Source of the DNA: TMED109 sp002684605
Lineage (GTDB): Bacteria > Pseudomonadota > Alphaproteobacteria > TMED109
Direction: 5' to 3'
Assembly: GCA_913046335.1 (NCBI GenBank)
Contig: CAJWSU010000048.1
Location: forward strand, 1 to 6,093
DNA length: 6,093 nucleotides
The first letter of the stretch is position 1; each line of letters starts with the position of its first letter. Made by a program: the position numbers and the translations under genes. The notes beneath the pieces were generated by a model. That model was not told the origin of the DNA. It was given only the letters and a program-made list of their open reading frames with translations, and did not search any database. Shown here piece after piece: positions 4,984 through 6,093 of this stretch.

Positions 4984-6093
4984 CTATCCTTTCATTCTCA
5001 ACTTCAAAGACTCCTGATTCTTAATATCAATAAGTGCTTTCTTATAGTCTTTTGGTATAACAATTTTAAATTTCTTCATCTCATTACTAAAGTTTTTTAA
5101 AATTTCTGAAGCTACAGAGCTTTTAGTGTAACTATAATGTCTACTTAATAAATAATATAATCTCTCTTGGTGGTATGCAAGCATGTCTGAGGTTATAGTA
5201 TTATAATTTAAATTATTTTTATTAAAAATCTTACTTTTTTGAACTCTAGTAATTTCAATTAGTGACATATTACACTTATCTTGAAAAGAATTATCAGGGT
5301 CCAAAATATAAGCTAAACCACCAGACATACCTGCTCCAAAATTTTTACCAGTTTCTCCTAAACAGAGAATTACCCCTCCTGTCATATATTCGCAACAATG
5401 ATCTCCTACTCCTTCAACTACTGCCCACGCTCCTGAGTTTCTTACAGCAAATCTCTCCCCTGCTATTCCCCTAAAATAGCATTCTCCTGCTACAGCTCCA
5501 TACAGAACTGTGTTACCTACTATTATGCTCTTTTCTGGTATTACCTTTGAATCATTAGTTGGTTTAATATATATCTTTCCACCACTCAAACCTTTGCCTA
5601 CATAATCATTACCTTCACCTTCTAGGTTAAGAGTAACACCGTATGTAGTAAAAGCTCCAAATGACTGACCAGCAGTTCCTTGTAAATTAATAGTAATTGA
5701 ATCTTCTTTTAATCCTTCATGTCCGTATTTTTTTGCTAAATCACCAGATAACATTGCTCCTAAAGATCTATTAGTATTGTTTACTTTTGAACTCAATGTA
5801 ATTTTTTTACCTTTTTTATAATGCTTTTTAAAAAAGCTTATAAATTTTTTATCTAACACCTTCTGAATGCTATGTTCTTGTTTTTTTGTATTATAAACAT
5901 CAACATTTTTTTTAACTTTAGGCGAGTAAAATAATTTACTAAAATCTAAGCCCTTTGTTTTCCAGTTTGTAACAGCTTTGTTAAATCCTAATTTATCAGT
6001 TCTTCCTATAATATCATCAAATTTTCTAAACCCCATTTCTGATAACAACTTTCTTACCTCTTCCGCTACAAAAAAGAAATATTTAATAACATG
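4984..6093 (-). CDS. gltB: GltB, glutamate synthase large subunit (C-terminal part, 5' end off window)
   Basis: The frame is open to the window edge, giving the last 369 residues of a protein that is usually about 1,500. The large subunit holds the glutaminase domain, the FMN/2-oxoglutarate synthase domain, a [3Fe-4S] cluster and a C-terminal beta-helix. Visible here is the end of the FMN domain (VIKYFFFVAEEVRKLL, then DDIIGRTDKL), followed by the GXGXG beta-helix domain at about fragment residues 100-290. Its hallmarks include GTAGQSFGAFTTYG (139-152), NDYVGKGLSGG (162-172), GIAGERFAVRNSGAWAVVEG (209-228) and GAGMSGG (253-259). The tail HQERLYYLLSRHYSYTKS (308-325) is typical of the family end. 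The conserved Cys cluster that binds the 3Fe-4S centre normally lies about 20-30 residues before the VIKYF segment, so it is just outside the window. An in-frame TTG at 6048 is not the start, because conserved family sequence continues upstream of it. A DHCCEYMTGG segment has Cys where Gly is usual (fragment residue 233). Confidence 0.96.
   Translation of the reverse strand, partial: HVIKYFFFVAEEVRKLLSEMGFRKFDDIIGRTDKLGFNKAVTNWKTKGLDFSKLFYSPKVKKNVDVYNTKKQEHSIQKVLDKKFISFFKKHYKKGKKITLSSKVNNTNRSLGAMLSGDLAKKYGHEGLKEDSITINLQGTAGQSFGAFTTYGVTLNLEGEGNDYVGKGLSGGKIYIKPTNDSKVIPEKSIIVGNTVLYGAVAGECYFRGIAGERFAVRNSGAWAVVEGVGDHCCEYMTGGVILCLGETGKNFGAGMSGGLAYILDPDNSFQDKCNMSLIEITRVQKSKIFNKNNLNYNTITSDMLAYHQERLYYLLSRHYSYTKSSVASEILKNFSNEMKKFKIVIPKDYKKALIDIKNQESLKLRMKG
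4987..4990 (-). promoter_or_regulatory. Ribosome binding site for gltD, inside the end of gltB
   Basis: AGGA (within AAAGGAT) lies in the last Lys-Gly codons of gltB, 9 nt upstream of the gltD ATG at 4977. It supports that start and suggests that ribosomes ending gltB reinitiate on gltD, keeping the two subunits in balance. Confidence 0.6.

Noticed and set aside
5262..5474. Plus-strand open frame of 70 codons opposite gltB
   Set aside because: It is antisense to the conserved glycine-rich beta-helix of GltB; the leucine- and tyrosine-rich translation is a composition artefact.
6046..6048. TTG codon as start of a short 354-residue protein
   Set aside because: The frame stays open upstream to the window edge and encodes the conserved VIKYFFFVAEEVRKLL segment of GltB, so this is an internal leucine.

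Overview
The window is a compact, AT-rich stretch (roughly 30% G+C by eye) in which every recognisable gene reads on the minus strand. In transcription order (right to left) it holds the 3' end of gltB, then gltD, an Rrf2-family regulator, sufB, sufC, and the 5' part of sufD. Both outer genes run off the window. Intergenic gaps are 31 nt or less, and two of the suf junctions have no gap or overlap by one base. TAA, TAG and TGA all act as stops, so the standard bacterial code applies. The regulator closely resembles the SUF-associated Rrf2 type common in proteobacteria, and both the glutamate synthase and SufB look proteobacterial. I infer a low-GC, compact-genome proteobacterium, possibly a streamlined marine or host-associated lineage. 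The window alone does not fix the genus.

Region by region: 6093-4984 encodes the last 369 residues of the large subunit of NADPH-dependent glutamate synthase (end of the FMN domain plus the GXGXG beta-helix domain). 4977-3577 encodes the complete small subunit GltD, with its N-terminal iron-sulfur cysteines and two dinucleotide-binding folds. The 31-nt gap at 3546-3576 carries a credible sigma70-like promoter. Its spacer and both hexamers coincide with a 25-bp sequence resembling the E. coli IscR type 1 operator. 3545-3111 encodes the Rrf2 regulator with three cysteines and a nearby histidine. 3088-1 encodes SufB, SufC and most of SufD, the scaffold complex of the SUF iron-sulfur cluster assembly pathway.

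The genes fit together as follows. GltBD is a clustered iron-sulfur flavoenzyme that makes glutamate from glutamine and 2-oxoglutarate. SufBCD builds such clusters, and the Rrf2 protein probably senses cluster status and controls its own promoter and the suf genes behind it. I see no terminator between gltD and the regulator, so read-through from gltBD into suf is possible.

I see no mobile element, CRISPR array, RNA gene or unknown multi-gene system. The most interesting points are the operator-promoter overlap in the gltD-regulator gap, the apparent leaderless start of the regulator, its unusual cysteine spacing, and the gltBD-suf neighbourhood.
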